A stretch of DNA of 64,000 bases from Waterburya agarophytonicola KI4 (GCF_020640915.1 NZ_JADWDC010000002.1:5832-69831); one strand, 5' to 3'. Shown: positions 25,863 to 36,037, numbered from the stretch's first letter. The notes: generated from the sequence alone by a model not told the origin. Numbers and translations: made by a program.

Positions 25863-26528
25863 ATGTTTGACCATCTAAAACCCCAGTATGTAACCATCTC
25901 CCGCAAACGTCATTTTAGTTTTGATGGTGCGGTATATCCTTCGGTGACTTCTATTCTGTCTGCAACCAAACCAGCCAAAGATCGTCAAGCTTTGCAACAA
26001 TGGCGCAAACGTATCGGTGTCAAACAAGCCCAAGAAATCTCTACCAAAGCAGCGCGGAGGGGAACATCGGTACATTCAGCAATCAAATATTATCTCAGAC
26101 AGCAACCAATACCAGAAGACATTGAAACTAATCCTTTTTGGCATTCCATTCAACCAGTTTTAACCCGACTCGATCGCGTTCATTTAGTAGAATCAGCTAT
26201 TTACCATGCAGAGAGTGGTTATGCGGGTTGTTACGATTGCTTGGGATAATGGGAAGGAGAATTGTGTGTTTTTGATTGGAAAACTGCTTCCAAATCCAAA
26301 AAAATAGAATGGATTAACGATTATTGCCTGCAAGTAGCTGCTTATATCAGCGCAATAAATTACTTTTATGGAGTCAATATAAAACGAGGAATTATTGCGA
26401 TCGCTTTAAGTAACGAAGCCGCACAAATTTTTACTTTAAATGTACGAGATCTTGCTAATTATCAACAGCAGTTTTTGATTAGGTTAAACGAATTTAACAG
26501 ATCTTTGCTTAAGTTACCGAGATCGTAG
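25863..26528 (+). pseudogene. PD-(D/E)XK nuclease interrupted by one in-frame stop
   Basis: One continuous frame is cut by a single TAA at 26247-26249: the sequence reads AGCYDCLG-stop-WEGELCVFDWKTASK. The first half carries a basic, MGME1/RecB-like N-terminus (PSVTSILSATKP, RRGTSVHSAIKYYL) and the catalytic Asp in GCYDCLG. The second half carries the DWKT motif and a helical C-terminus. Without the stop it would be 221 residues and complete. I choose ATG 25863; a TTG 15 nt upstream is possible. It is a very recent pseudogene, or the stop is a sequencing error or is read through. Confidence 0.85.
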
Positions 26529-26570
26529 CCGTTCTATTAGATAATAAGCAAACTAATTAACGTGATTTCG

Positions 26571-26594
26571 GCTAAAAGCTAAAAGCTAAAAGCT
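26571..26594 (+). repeat. Short tandem repeat (7 bp)
   Basis: GCTAAAA repeated three times (gctaaaagctaaaagc and onward) between the nuclease remnant and the sulfotransferase gene. No function is evident. Confidence 0.7.
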
Positions 26595-26670
26595 TTCAAA
26601 CAGCTACATTATCAAATCTAAGTTTTTCAGCAAACCCTAATTAGAACGACTATAATTAGCAATTAATCTA

Positions 26671-27438
26671 CTATTTCGTTTGTAGAATTAATGCCTCCAG
26701 TTCTTTTTTACAATTCAAATCGAAAACACTTAATTGTTTGTATCCAAAATAGACAAAATCTCTAACAAACAAGCGATTTACTACTTTGAGAGTTTCCTCA
26801 TCGTAATATTCTAATAAATTCCCTTGTTCTAGCTCGTTTTGTTCTTCAATCGAACTAAAAGTATCAACAATTTCTAAATTAAATTCTTGGCTGAGATCAG
26901 CAACATCTAATTTTAGAGTTTCAAAGCTGGCAATAAATTCAAATTTAAGCCAACTATCGTTTTCAATGTAGCTGTATTGATCTGCCGCACCTATATATTT
27001 CCTGGATATATCTAACCGAAACTTGGTTAAAATATAGTCCATAAACTCGACAAAACTTTTAAAATCTCCTTCGGGAAACATATGGTGAAACTCTTGAGAG
27101 GGAAAAGGATTTAAGCCAGTATGACGAGCGAGATAAAATCTCAAATTATTACCAAAATTCTTTTGAACGCCAGCTTCGGGAGACTTATAGTAATTCTGAT
27201 AAATATCTATCAAGCGCGTGTAAGGATTGCGAACCCCGACAACTTTATAGTAGTCTTTCGGGTCAATTTCCAGTCGATTTAGCAAAGACTCGGAAAACCT
27301 AAAATAGCGTTGATTGGTACTAACGGACTCACCTTGCCATTCTTTCTGTACATAAGGAGCAAATAAATTAAATATTGCTTCGCATTTCGCTCCTGGAATT
27401 TCGACCAGAATAACTTTTGGAGACTTACAGATTATCAT
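26671..27438 (-). CDS. Sulfotransferase family protein
   Basis: The 255-residue product resembles Sulfotransfer_2-type enzymes that use PAPS to sulfate carbohydrates or lipids. The best motif is VVGVRNPYTRLIDIYQNYY (the 3'-phosphate site VRNPYxRL) and the C-terminal YYDEETLKVVNRLFVRDFVYFGY. The 5'-phosphosulfate loop near residue 14 is atypical (VEIPGAKCEAIF instead of PKxGST), so activity is uncertain. No signal peptide. It has no close partner gene and is likely an exopolysaccharide or glycolipid modifier (inference). Confidence 0.72.
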   Translation of the reverse strand: MIICKSPKVILVEIPGAKCEAIFNLFAPYVQKEWQGESVSTNQRYFRFSESLLNRLEIDPKDYYKVVGVRNPYTRLIDIYQNYYKSPEAGVQKNFGNNLRFYLARHTGLNPFPSQEFHHMFPEGDFKSFVEFMDYILTKFRLDISRKYIGAADQYSYIENDSWLKFEFIASFETLKLDVADLSQEFNLEIVDTFSSIEEQNELEQGNLLEYYDEETLKVVNRLFVRDFVYFGYKQLSVFDLNCKKELEALILQTK

Positions 27439-27526
27439 TGTAATAAAAAAAAAACAGGATCTCGTAAGTCTAGATCTTAAATTACATCAATGGTGCGATC
27501 GAGATCTCCATGAAGCAAAATACTTA

Positions 27527-29317
27527 TTACTTAAAAAGCCCTGGACGTGTCATAGCAATAGGCTTATGTTTGTTTAACTGGCGCAACCAAAAACCGCCTA
27601 AGACTGCAACAATTAAAGATATCCAGCCTGTTAATGATTGTAGTAATAAAAATCCGCCGATCGCAAACATCGAACCAAATAATAAAAAGCTAGCTGCAAT
27701 TACTTTTAATAAGTCTTGAGTTAAATTCTGTGCTGGTTCAATACCTGTCCTTTCTTTTTGTCTTTGCCAACCTATTCCCCCTGGTTGAACTTTGGTATAA
27801 AAGCGATCGAGAGTTTCATCAGATTCTGGAGGAGTGAGATACATTACTGCGATCCAGATTATCGCCGTTGTACCAGAAATAAATAACAACTTGTAGCCAA
27901 AATCAGGGAATATTTCATTGAAACTAGGATTAATACTGGCAATTAACCCAATTATGAAACCGCTAACCATTGCAGCTAATTCGGCTGCTGCATTAATACG
28001 CCACCAAAACCAACGTAAGATCAATACTAGTCCTGGTCCCGTACCGATCGCAATTACCAAACGGAAGACTGTAGTAATATTAGTTGCATATAAAGCTGCG
28101 ATCGCGCCTAAAACGGTAACTAACACCGAGGCTATTCTCCCCATCATCACCAATTCTGCTTGAGTGGCGTTGGGTTTAATAAAACGGCGATATAAATCGT
28201 TGGTTAAATAAGACGCACCCCAGTTAATCGAAGTGGAAACCGTACTCATAAAGGCTGCAATTAAGGAAGTTACCACCAAACCCAACATCACGGGGGGTAA
28301 AAACTCCAGCATTAACTTAGGATAGCCCAACTCTTTATCTTCCAAGTCGGGATAGATTACCATTGCCACCAAAGCCACTATAATCCAAGGCCAAGTACGA
28401 ATGCCATAGTGCAGGATATTAAAAAACCAAGAAGACTTTTCCGCTTCTTCTTCTGTCTTTGCTGCTGCTAAACGCTGAATAAACTCCCCGCCTCCATCAC
28501 TACGACGAAATGACCACCATTGGACGAATAAATAGGCAGAAAAGGTAGTGGCGGTAATTCCTGCTGCATCACTCCAGCCAAAGCTACCATTGCTAAACTG
28601 GAAGGGAAAGAAGGCTAGAACATCAATATCGCTTACCTGTTTTACTTGGGGAATAAGTTCGTGTATTCCTCCCACATGATTCACTGCTACAATAGCTACG
28701 GCGATCGCCCCGAGTAAAGCCAAAAAGAATTGAAAGAAATCAGTCGTTACCACGCCCCAAAGTCCAGAAAAACCAGAATATAACAGGACAAACAGGCTAA
28801 CCCCAATTACACTCCAGATTTTGATGTTTTCCCCTGGATTTACTCCCAAACTCTGCCATAATTCCAAGGCATCCACAACTTTAACCATTGCTAGCATGGC
28901 GTAACCGATCCCAATACAGTTGATCGGTAAAGCAAACAAAAATGCCTTTGTCCCTCGCAAAACCGCAGCAGTATCGCCCCCGTAACGCATCTCGGTTAAC
29001 TCTGCGTCGGTGACAATTTCCGATCGCCTCCACAGACGAGAGAAGATATAAATTAAAATTACGTGGGATACGCCAAAACTCCACCATTCCCAATTCCCCG
29101 CAATTCCCCGACTGGATACTACCCCGCAGATATATAAGGGGGTATCGATCGAGAAGGTTGTCGCAGCCATACTCGTACCCGCCAACCACCAAGGAAGCGA
29201 TCGCCCTGAAACGAAAAAGTCTTCCATGCTTTTAGAAGCCTTGCGGGAAAGAAAGATTCCTAAACCTATAGTGAGGATGAAGTATATTAAGACAATTAGC
29301 CAGTCAATCGGTTTCAT
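27527..29317 (-). CDS. Sodium/solute symporter family transporter (SSS)
   Basis: The 596-residue membrane protein has about 13 helices and starts with IDWLIVLIYFILTIGLGIFLSRKASKSMEDFFVSGRSLPWWLAGTS-type sequence (the SSS signature region, here described by its parts: FVSGRSLPWW and GTSMAATTFSIDTP). It imports a small solute with Na+, possibly an amino acid or sugar; the substrate cannot be read. The plus-strand frames here are shadows. It is monocistronic; the region behind it is the sulfotransferase gene. Confidence 0.88.
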   Translation of the reverse strand: MKPIDWLIVLIYFILTIGLGIFLSRKASKSMEDFFVSGRSLPWWLAGTSMAATTFSIDTPLYICGVVSSRGIAGNWEWWSFGVSHVILIYIFSRLWRRSEIVTDAELTEMRYGGDTAAVLRGTKAFLFALPINCIGIGYAMLAMVKVVDALELWQSLGVNPGENIKIWSVIGVSLFVLLYSGFSGLWGVVTTDFFQFFLALLGAIAVAIVAVNHVGGIHELIPQVKQVSDIDVLAFFPFQFSNGSFGWSDAAGITATTFSAYLFVQWWSFRRSDGGGEFIQRLAAAKTEEEAEKSSWFFNILHYGIRTWPWIIVALVAMVIYPDLEDKELGYPKLMLEFLPPVMLGLVVTSLIAAFMSTVSTSINWGASYLTNDLYRRFIKPNATQAELVMMGRIASVLVTVLGAIAALYATNITTVFRLVIAIGTGPGLVLILRWFWWRINAAAELAAMVSGFIIGLIASINPSFNEIFPDFGYKLLFISGTTAIIWIAVMYLTPPESDETLDRFYTKVQPGGIGWQRQKERTGIEPAQNLTQDLLKVIAASFLLFGSMFAIGGFLLLQSLTGWISLIVAVLGGFWLRQLNKHKPIAMTRPGLFK

Positions 29318-29510
29318 GGGTTCGAATTTGCCTGTTTAAAGTGCCTCATTATAATAGACTTCTGGTTTTGGATATACTAAAAGTTTTAGGATCGCATTCT
29401 GCGGGGAAGGCGAAAGCCCCATTCCCTTTAGGGCAGGGAGTAGTCAAATATTAAATCACTAATGTCATAATTAGTTATAACCATTGATATTTGCTTAGGC
29501 AGTAGTCTCT
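29318..29510. other. Control region of the signalling block
   Basis: This 193-bp spacer between the symporter and the first regulator gene holds a GC-rich short-stem stretch (29400-29441, GGGG...CCCC and CCCTTTAGGG). It also holds a lone ATGTCA half-site near 29462 without the TGACAT partner. I see no certain operator. Confidence 0.4.
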
Positions 29511-31364
29511 GTGAGAATTTTGCTAGTAGAAGACGATCGCACTTCAGCAGCAGTGCTGAGTCAATACCTCACGAGCCAGCATTATCTGGTGGATCTGGCT
29601 CATGACGGACAGGCTGGTTGGCATCTAGCAGAAGCATTTGACTATGAACTAATTATCTTGGATGTAATGTTGCCTCAACTAGATGGTATTAGCTTTTGTC
29701 AACAACTACGAGCCAAAGAAGATCCTACTCCTGTTATGATGCTAACTGCCTACGATTCTAGCAGTGATAAGATTACAGGTTTAGATGCGGGGGCAGATGA
29801 CTATGTAGTTAAACCCTATGATTTGGATGAGTTGCTCGCTAGAATTCGAGCCTTGTTGCGTCGAGGAAAGGTTGCTTTATCACCGACTATTACCTGGGGG
29901 GATTTATGTCTCGATCCTAGTATTTGTGAAGTGACTTACCAGGGACAATTGTTACGCCTCACTGCCAAGGAATATGCCATCCTTGAGCTTTTTTTACGCA
30001 ATACCCATCGCATATTTAGTCAAAGTGCTTTATTAGATCGTCTGTGGTCTTTTGATGAACCGCCTTCGGAGAACACTGTTAGGGCGCATATTAAAAGTTT
30101 AAGACGCAAACTAAAAGAAGTAGGGGCAACAGACTTGATTGAGACGGTTTATGGACTGGGATATCGCCTGCGAGAAATTTCACCAGCAACAGAAACTTTA
30201 GGGTCAAAATCAGTAAAATCAGCCCCAATTTACTCCGAATTAATGCCATTTTGGCAACAGTCTTACCAAAAATATAGCGATCGCCTTGCCACCTTAGAGA
30301 AAGCAGTCACAGCTTTAGAAACCAACAGTCTTTCAGCCTCAGAACAACACCAGGCAGCACGACAAGCCCATACTCTGATCGGCTCTTTGGGTAGTTTTGG
30401 CTTGGAAGATGCTGCTAGATTATGTCGCGAGATCGAACAGATCTTGCAAGGTAAAATCGAACCTAGTCAAATTACCCCCCTGCAAACATTACTCCAGCAA
30501 TTGCGCGCTTCCCTAACGGCAGTTGCCCCTGTTACTTCTACTCCAGATTCTGTCGATATTTCTATTGAGCCTGAAGAATCGAACCCCCAACTATTAATTA
30601 TTGATGACGATCGCGAATTAAATCTACTTTTAATTGCTGAAGCTAAAACCCAGGGCATCCAAGCCAAATCTGTAACGAATATCTCTGCTGCCAGGGAGAT
30701 GATTGCCCGAAGTCAACCAGACATAATTCTGCTGGATCTCTGCTTTCCCGACTCGAAGGAAAATGGATTAACTCTACTCCAACAACTAGCAATAGAACGC
30801 GCTTGTATGCCTGTAGTAGTATTTACCGCTAGTTCTAGTTTTAGCGATCGCCTCAAAGCTACTCAATGGAGGGCGCAAAGCTTTTTACAAAAACCGACCT
30901 CTGCCCCCAAAGTCATCGACGTGATCCTCCAGATTCTTCAGCAATCTACCACTCCTGAAGCCAGTTTACTGATTGTGGATGATGACCCCCAGATGTTGGA
31001 TCTTCTGAATAATTTACTCTCTCCTTGGGGCTTTAAGCTTACCTTCCTAGAAGATCCCCAGCAATTTTGGCAAACATTGCAACAGACTACTCCCGATCTG
31101 TTAATTTTGGATATAGCGATGCCTAATGTCAGTGGGATTGAACTATGCCAGGTAGTGCGTAATGACCCCGATTGGAGTCAGCTACCCATACTGTTTTTAT
31201 CGGCACATCAAGATGCGGACACAGTTAATCAGGTCTTTATGGCAGGGGGAGATGACTACGTTAATAAGCCAATTGTGGGAGCAGAATTAATTGCCCGTAT
31301 TCTCAATCGATTGGAGCGAACTAAAATGCTACGCCAGTTAGGAAATCGAGTTAATGAAAGTTAG
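29511..31364 (+). CDS. Multi-domain response regulator: REC-wHTH-Hpt-REC-REC
   Basis: A 617-residue regulator. Domain order: receiver (1-120; D51 in IILDVMLPQ, K101), OmpR/PhoB winged helix (about 127-222; SENTVRAHIKSLRRKL and ETVYGLGYRLRE), Hpt domain (about 240-340; QAHTLIGSLGSFGLEDAA), second receiver (about 360-480) and third receiver (about 490-610; LLILDIAMPNVSG). Start is GTG. It overlaps the following kinase gene by 11 nt. It may link a phosphorelay to DNA binding; in the second receiver the usual MP after the Asp is altered (LLDLCFPDSKEN). Confidence 0.9.
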   Translation: MRILLVEDDRTSAAVLSQYLTSQHYLVDLAHDGQAGWHLAEAFDYELIILDVMLPQLDGISFCQQLRAKEDPTPVMMLTAYDSSSDKITGLDAGADDYVVKPYDLDELLARIRALLRRGKVALSPTITWGDLCLDPSICEVTYQGQLLRLTAKEYAILELFLRNTHRIFSQSALLDRLWSFDEPPSENTVRAHIKSLRRKLKEVGATDLIETVYGLGYRLREISPATETLGSKSVKSAPIYSELMPFWQQSYQKYSDRLATLEKAVTALETNSLSASEQHQAARQAHTLIGSLGSFGLEDAARLCREIEQILQGKIEPSQITPLQTLLQQLRASLTAVAPVTSTPDSVDISIEPEESNPQLLIIDDDRELNLLLIAEAKTQGIQAKSVTNISAAREMIARSQPDIILLDLCFPDSKENGLTLLQQLAIERACMPVVVFTASSSFSDRLKATQWRAQSFLQKPTSAPKVIDVILQILQQSTTPEASLLIVDDDPQMLDLLNNLLSPWGFKLTFLEDPQQFWQTLQQTTPDLLILDIAMPNVSGIELCQVVRNDPDWSQLPILFLSAHQDADTVNQVFMAGGDDYVNKPIVGAELIARILNRLERTKMLRQLGNRVNES

Positions 31365-34300
31365 ACACCAACTATTATTAAGTTATTTATTTATTTCCTT
31401 ACTAGGAGGCATAGCTGGTTTTTTGGGGGTAAAGGCGATTAATAATATTCAACAAAAATTTGAGCGGGTCGTTCAGCAAACAATTCCCGTTAAAAACGAA
31501 CTAAATAATTTACAAAGAGCCATTAATAATTTGACCCTCTGTACGGATGAAGTTATTTTCTTGCAACAGCAACAACAAGATAATAGCTCTAATCAAACCA
31601 AGGCGATCGCCCAACAAAAAGAGAGGGAATTATTAACTAAAATTAATGACTGGTACTTGCTCAGAAATGAATATTTGATTGCTTTAGGTAAATATGAAAA
31701 CCTAGTTTTAAAATTCTTTCCCGAAGAAAAAGAATATTTGCTAGCTATTCGACAATCCAGCCAGAAAGTATGGCACACCGCTCAAGATTTAATTATTGCT
31801 CAACAAAAACAGGATTATGATCAAGTTTTTGTTCTTAAACAACAAAGTCTGAGACAAGCTTATCAAGATTTTAATCAAGTAATTAAACAAGCATTTACCC
31901 ATGAGGATATTGAGCTACAAACCAGGAATGATAGTTTGAATTTATCAATTCATCGATATAGACAAATTATTTTGGGTTTTACTTTATTAGGTTTACTATT
32001 AGCTTTGGCGATCGCCTGGTTAATTTCCCGCTATATACTAAGATCTTTAGAAAATTTACAAGTAGCAGCAATTGCCATTGGCATGGGAAATCTAGATACC
32101 CGCCTCCAGACTGCTGGCAAAAGTGAATTTGACATCTTGGCACGAACCTTCAACAAAATGGCTGAGGATTTACAGCAAGCCAATGCCTATACCCTAAGTA
32201 TTAGTGAAAGTTTAACCGAATCTTTGGTGGTGATCAGCCCCAAAGGCATAATTCAATCAGTTAATCAGGCAACCTGCAATCTATTGGGCTATAGTCGAGT
32301 CGAACTGATGGGCAAACCCCCCCAAATTTTACTAGCACAACGAGATAGTTGGTTAGGAAATTTGACTATCGATTACCTAGGGACGAACGGTGCAATTAGC
32401 AATGTAGAAACGACTTATCAAAGCAAATCTAATACTGAAATTTGCGTGCTGTTTTCCGCTTCGATTTTAGTTGGCAATCAGGGAAAACAGTTAGGTTTGG
32501 TTTATGTTGCTCAAAACATCACCAATTTGAAACAAGTCGAAAAAGACAATGCTTTACTGGCAAAGGCTTTAGAACACGTAGATGATGCCATTGAAATTAC
32601 CGACAGCCAAGCTAATTATCTCTATGTCAACCCCGCTTTTACCAGGATGACGGGATATACCTCTTCTGAAGTGATCGGTAAAACTCCTGGGGATTTGTTT
32701 CGCAGTGGTCAACATAGTCAAGATTTTTATGATCAGATTTTTGCCACCGTTCAGCAGGGTAAAATTTGGCGGGGTTTAATGGTGAGTAAACGCCACGATA
32801 AAACCCAATACGACCAAGAAGTAACCCTGTCTCCGATCCTCAACCACCAAGGTTTGTTGACCCATATTGTAGGGGTGAAACGGGATATTAGCGATCGCCT
32901 GAAAGCAGAACAAGCCTTACAAAAGAGTGAAGAACGTTTGGATTTAGTTTTGTGGGGTAGCAAAGATGGATTTTGGGACTGGAATATTCTCGAAAATCAG
33001 GTATTTTACTCGACTCGTTGGAAACAGATGCGGGGTTTTGCGGAAGAAGAAATTGGTAATGATGTGGAAGAATGTACCCAGCGCATTCATCCCGATGATG
33101 TTAATACTTTTACCCAGGCTTTAGAGGATCATATCGCCCAGAAAACCCCAACTTTTGCCATTGAATATCGCACTTTATGCAAGGATGGTAGCTATATTTG
33201 GGTCTTAGATCGAGGTCAAGCTTTTTGGGACGAGACAGGAAAAGCGATCAGAATGACAGGTTCGGAAACTGATATTACCCAACAAAAGCAAATTGAAGCT
33301 ACCTTAAGAGAGGCAGAACGACGCTGGCGATCGCTCTTAGAAAGTGTGCAACTTCTCGTTGTCAGTCTCAATTCTTTGGGTCAGGTGGAATATGTCAATC
33401 CTTTCTTTTTGGCACTAACAGGCTATCAAGCAGCAGAAGTTATTGGTAAAGATTGGTTTACTAATTTTCTGCCTCATCAAGAACAAGAAGGGGTTCAGGA
33501 TTGTTTTGTCGCTCTCCTGCAACAAAACTTTCAGCCTCATTATCAAAATGCCATTCTCACTAAATCTGGTCAAGAAAGAGCGATCGCCTGGAACAATACC
33601 CTATTGCAAAACGAGCAGGGTGCAACAATTGGTACGATGAGTATTGGGCAGGATATTACAGAACGTCAGATGATGGAAAAAACCAAAGACGAGTTTATTT
33701 CTGTGGTTAGTCACGAACTCCGTACTCCCCTGGCTTCTATTCAAGGGGGGTTGAATCTGATTTCTAGTGGATTACTCGAACCTGAGTCAGCTAAAGGTCG
33801 CCAGGTGATCGAGATTGTTACGGAAAATGCCGATCGCTTGGTTTTGCTGGTGAACGATATTTTAGAACTAGAAAGGCTCAAGTTGGGCAAAGTTAAGTTA
33901 TTACTCAAAATTTGTGATGCTGCTGAACTAATCAATAAAGCCAAAGATCTGATGCAACTTCTGGCAAATCGTTCGGGAATTAACTTATCTGTATCTCCTC
34001 AACCAATTAAGGTCAATGCGGATGGCGATCGCATTATTCAAGTCTTAACTAACTTGATTAGCAATGGCATTAAATTTTCCCCTGAAGGTTCAACTATTTC
34101 CTTAACTGTAGAACTGCAAGTAGAATCTCAACAGGCATTATTTAAAGTTAAAGATCGAGGACGGGGTATTCCTAGAGATAAACTTGATAGTATTTTTGAA
34201 CGGTTTCAACAGGTAGATGCCTCCGACTCCCGTAAAAAAGGCGGGACTGGTTTGGGTTTGGCTATTTGTCGCAGCATCATCGAACAACATGGAGGAAAAA

Positions 34301-34386
34301 TTTGGGTTGAGAGTATTTTGGAAGTTGGCAGCATTTTTTGCTTTACCCTGCCGTTGAAACTAGAGGAGTATAACCATGACAGTTAA
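31354..34386 (+). CDS. Membrane sensor histidine kinase with HAMP and multiple PAS domains
   Basis: A 1010-residue kinase. Two membrane helices (about 8-27 and 205-226) enclose a helical periplasmic sensor; then HAMP (about 227-280), four PAS/PAC modules (about 285-760), dimerisation domain with phosphoacceptor H787 in SHELRTPL, and an HATPase with GGTGLGLAICRSIIEQHGG. It overlaps the gene before and the receiver gene after it by 11 nt each, so all three are translated from one mRNA. The sensed signal is unknown. Confidence 0.93.
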   Translation: MKVRHQLLLSYLFISLLGGIAGFLGVKAINNIQQKFERVVQQTIPVKNELNNLQRAINNLTLCTDEVIFLQQQQQDNSSNQTKAIAQQKERELLTKINDWYLLRNEYLIALGKYENLVLKFFPEEKEYLLAIRQSSQKVWHTAQDLIIAQQKQDYDQVFVLKQQSLRQAYQDFNQVIKQAFTHEDIELQTRNDSLNLSIHRYRQIILGFTLLGLLLALAIAWLISRYILRSLENLQVAAIAIGMGNLDTRLQTAGKSEFDILARTFNKMAEDLQQANAYTLSISESLTESLVVISPKGIIQSVNQATCNLLGYSRVELMGKPPQILLAQRDSWLGNLTIDYLGTNGAISNVETTYQSKSNTEICVLFSASILVGNQGKQLGLVYVAQNITNLKQVEKDNALLAKALEHVDDAIEITDSQANYLYVNPAFTRMTGYTSSEVIGKTPGDLFRSGQHSQDFYDQIFATVQQGKIWRGLMVSKRHDKTQYDQEVTLSPILNHQGLLTHIVGVKRDISDRLKAEQALQKSEERLDLVLWGSKDGFWDWNILENQVFYSTRWKQMRGFAEEEIGNDVEECTQRIHPDDVNTFTQALEDHIAQKTPTFAIEYRTLCKDGSYIWVLDRGQAFWDETGKAIRMTGSETDITQQKQIEATLREAERRWRSLLESVQLLVVSLNSLGQVEYVNPFFLALTGYQAAEVIGKDWFTNFLPHQEQEGVQDCFVALLQQNFQPHYQNAILTKSGQERAIAWNNTLLQNEQGATIGTMSIGQDITERQMMEKTKDEFISVVSHELRTPLASIQGGLNLISSGLLEPESAKGRQVIEIVTENADRLVLLVNDILELERLKLGKVKLLLKICDAAELINKAKDLMQLLANRSGINLSVSPQPIKVNADGDRIIQVLTNLISNGIKFSPEGSTISLTVELQVESQQALFKVKDRGRGIPRDKLDSIFERFQQVDASDSRKKGGTGLGLAICRSIIEQHGGKIWVESILEVGSIFCFTLPLKLEEYNHDS

Positions 34387-34756
34387 AAGAATTCTCATTG
34401 TCGAAGATGAAGCTGGTTTACGACAAATTATTCAATTTTCCCTAGAGGCAGTAGCAGGCTGGGAAGTCTTAACGGCTGCTTCGGGTAAGGAAGGGTTGAT
34501 GATAGCTGAAGCAGAACAACCAGATGGCATTCTTTTGGATGTGATGATGCCCGATATGGATGGGGATGAAACCTTTAAGCGACTACAGAACAATCCCACT
34601 ACTAAAGATATTCCCACTATTTTTTTGACCTCTAAGGCAAGTGTGAGCGAGCAACAAGAATTACTAGATTTGGGAGTAGCTGGAGCGATCGCCAAACCCA
34701 TTAAGCCCAGGGATTTAGTTGAGAAAATCTGTAAAATTCTCCATTGGCAAGCTTAA
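34376..34756 (+). CDS. Single-domain response regulator (CheY-like)
   Basis: A 126-residue receiver with all key residues: acidic pair in ILIVEDE, phosphoacceptor Asp in GILLDVMMPDMDG, Thr/Ser in FLTSKA and Lys in AIAKPI. There is no output domain, so it acts by protein contact or as phosphate shuttle in the relay of the preceding kinase. The start overlaps the kinase stop. Confidence 0.93.
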   Translation: MTVKRILIVEDEAGLRQIIQFSLEAVAGWEVLTAASGKEGLMIAEAEQPDGILLDVMMPDMDGDETFKRLQNNPTTKDIPTIFLTSKASVSEQQELLDLGVAGAIAKPIKPRDLVEKICKILHWQA

Positions 34757-34865
34757 ATTTCAACCTTAATATTACTTAAACTTTTAATTCACAAATTATT
34801 CACACCGATCTCCTAACTTGAGATTTAGTTAATTAACGAACAAAATGTTCCGTTAAAGGAGAGAA

Positions 34866-35318
34866 ATGGGTGCATCCAATGGTTGTGAATTTTATATCGA
34901 ACTGGCAACGGATGTCTTCCAAACTCAAAATCCAGCATTGCTTAAATCTCTGACAGATTTTCTGGCAGATCTCCCCTGTTCTAGAAGTGGAACGGAAATC
35001 TTGATTGCAGCTTGTTATCAACTGGCTCAAATCGATCCTGATGCTTTTCGCTGGCTTTGGCGCAATTCTGCTTATCTTCTACCTGAAGTAAATTTAGTAG
35101 TTCCAATGCTCGAATTTACACTTCAATTGCTAGAAAAACAAGGTTTTTTACCAGGTCAAGACTTTAACTTTCGATCGCCAGAGCAAATTTATTTGAGGGA
35201 ACAGACAAAAACTGAATTATTGAGGCGGATTTCTCCAGGCGATCGCCTAATTCTCGAAGAACTACTGGTAATTGGCTTTGTAACTGAACTGGAAATGAAC
35301 TGGAAATTGACTTTATGA
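34866..35318 (+). CDS. Hypothetical protein inside the two-component block
   Basis: A 150-residue soluble protein with an excellent ribosome binding site (AAAGGAGAG). The sequence is Leu/Glu/Arg-rich and helical, with FRWLWRNSAYLLPEVN and PGDRLILEELLVIGF as notable parts. I know no family for it. It sits 19 bp before the response-regulator gene 35338 and may be cotranscribed and act as an accessory factor of that pair (inference). Confidence 0.75.
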   Translation: MGASNGCEFYIELATDVFQTQNPALLKSLTDFLADLPCSRSGTEILIAACYQLAQIDPDAFRWLWRNSAYLLPEVNLVVPMLEFTLQLLEKQGFLPGQDFNFRSPEQIYLREQTKTELLRRISPGDRLILEELLVIGFVTELEMNWKLTL

Positions 35319-35337
35319 CTGAGGAGAATAATCACCA

Positions 35338-36036
35338 ATGAAAATTTTGGTCGTCGAAGATGATCTAGAACAAATTGAACCAATCTGTGAAGTTTTATCT
35401 CAAGCTGGTCATATTACTGACTGTATTGCTGACGGTTCGACGGCTCAGTGGTTGATCGGCGATCGCGATTACGACCTCCTCATTTTAGATTGGATGCTAC
35501 CAGAGGTTTCGGGGATTAGTCTTTGTTCTCAATATCGCAAGTTAGGCAAAGCTGCGCCAGTACTGATTATGAGTGCTAAAGATAGCATCGCTGATAAAGT
35601 CACGGGTTTAGATGCAGGAGCAGATGACTATTTAGTTAAGCCGATAGATCTAGTGGAATTGCTGGCTAGGGTAAGAGCTTTAAGTCGTCGCTCTCCTTTA
35701 TGGCAGGGTAATCATTTGGCTATGGGTGAACTCCAACTGCATTTGGATACCCTATGTGTAGAGTATCAACAACAAGTAGTGCAACTATCGACAAGAGAAT
35801 CTCAATTACTTGAATATATGTTGCGCCATGGTCAACAAGTGTTAAATCGAGAGCAAATCGAAGCAGCCCTATGGGAATGGGATAGTATCCCTGAAAATAA
35901 TGCAGTTACTAGCTTGGTACGTCGTCTCCGCCAACGTCTACAGCAGATCGGGGCAACAGACTGGCTAGAAACAGTTTATGGTACAGGATATCGTTTACGA
36001 GAACCTGAAGCTCAGTTAATGGTTAGTTACAAGTAA
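35338..36036 (+). CDS. OmpR/PhoB-family response regulator (RppA-like)
   Basis: A 232-residue two-domain regulator: receiver (1-118; acidic pair in VVEDD, Asp in LLILDWMLPEVSG, Lys in DYLVKPID) and C-terminal winged helix (about 128-224; NNAVTSLVRRLRQRL, ETVYGTGYRLRE). It resembles the RppA/NrsR/ManR type regulators of cyanobacteria. It is followed after one base by its cognate kinase gene. The good Shine-Dalgarno GAGGAGAA supports ATG 35338. Confidence 0.93.
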   Translation: MKILVVEDDLEQIEPICEVLSQAGHITDCIADGSTAQWLIGDRDYDLLILDWMLPEVSGISLCSQYRKLGKAAPVLIMSAKDSIADKVTGLDAGADDYLVKPIDLVELLARVRALSRRSPLWQGNHLAMGELQLHLDTLCVEYQQQVVQLSTRESQLLEYMLRHGQQVLNREQIEAALWEWDSIPENNAVTSLVRRLRQRLQQIGATDWLETVYGTGYRLREPEAQLMVSYK

Positions 36037-36037
36037 A

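Noticed and set aside
27510-27719. Plus-strand frame over the symporter gene
   Set aside because: Shadow of the conserved minus-strand transporter.
29450-29475. ATGTCA half-site before the first regulator gene
   Set aside because: The opposite half (TAAATC in place of TGACAT) and the AYAATAA block are not there; a half-site is expected by chance.
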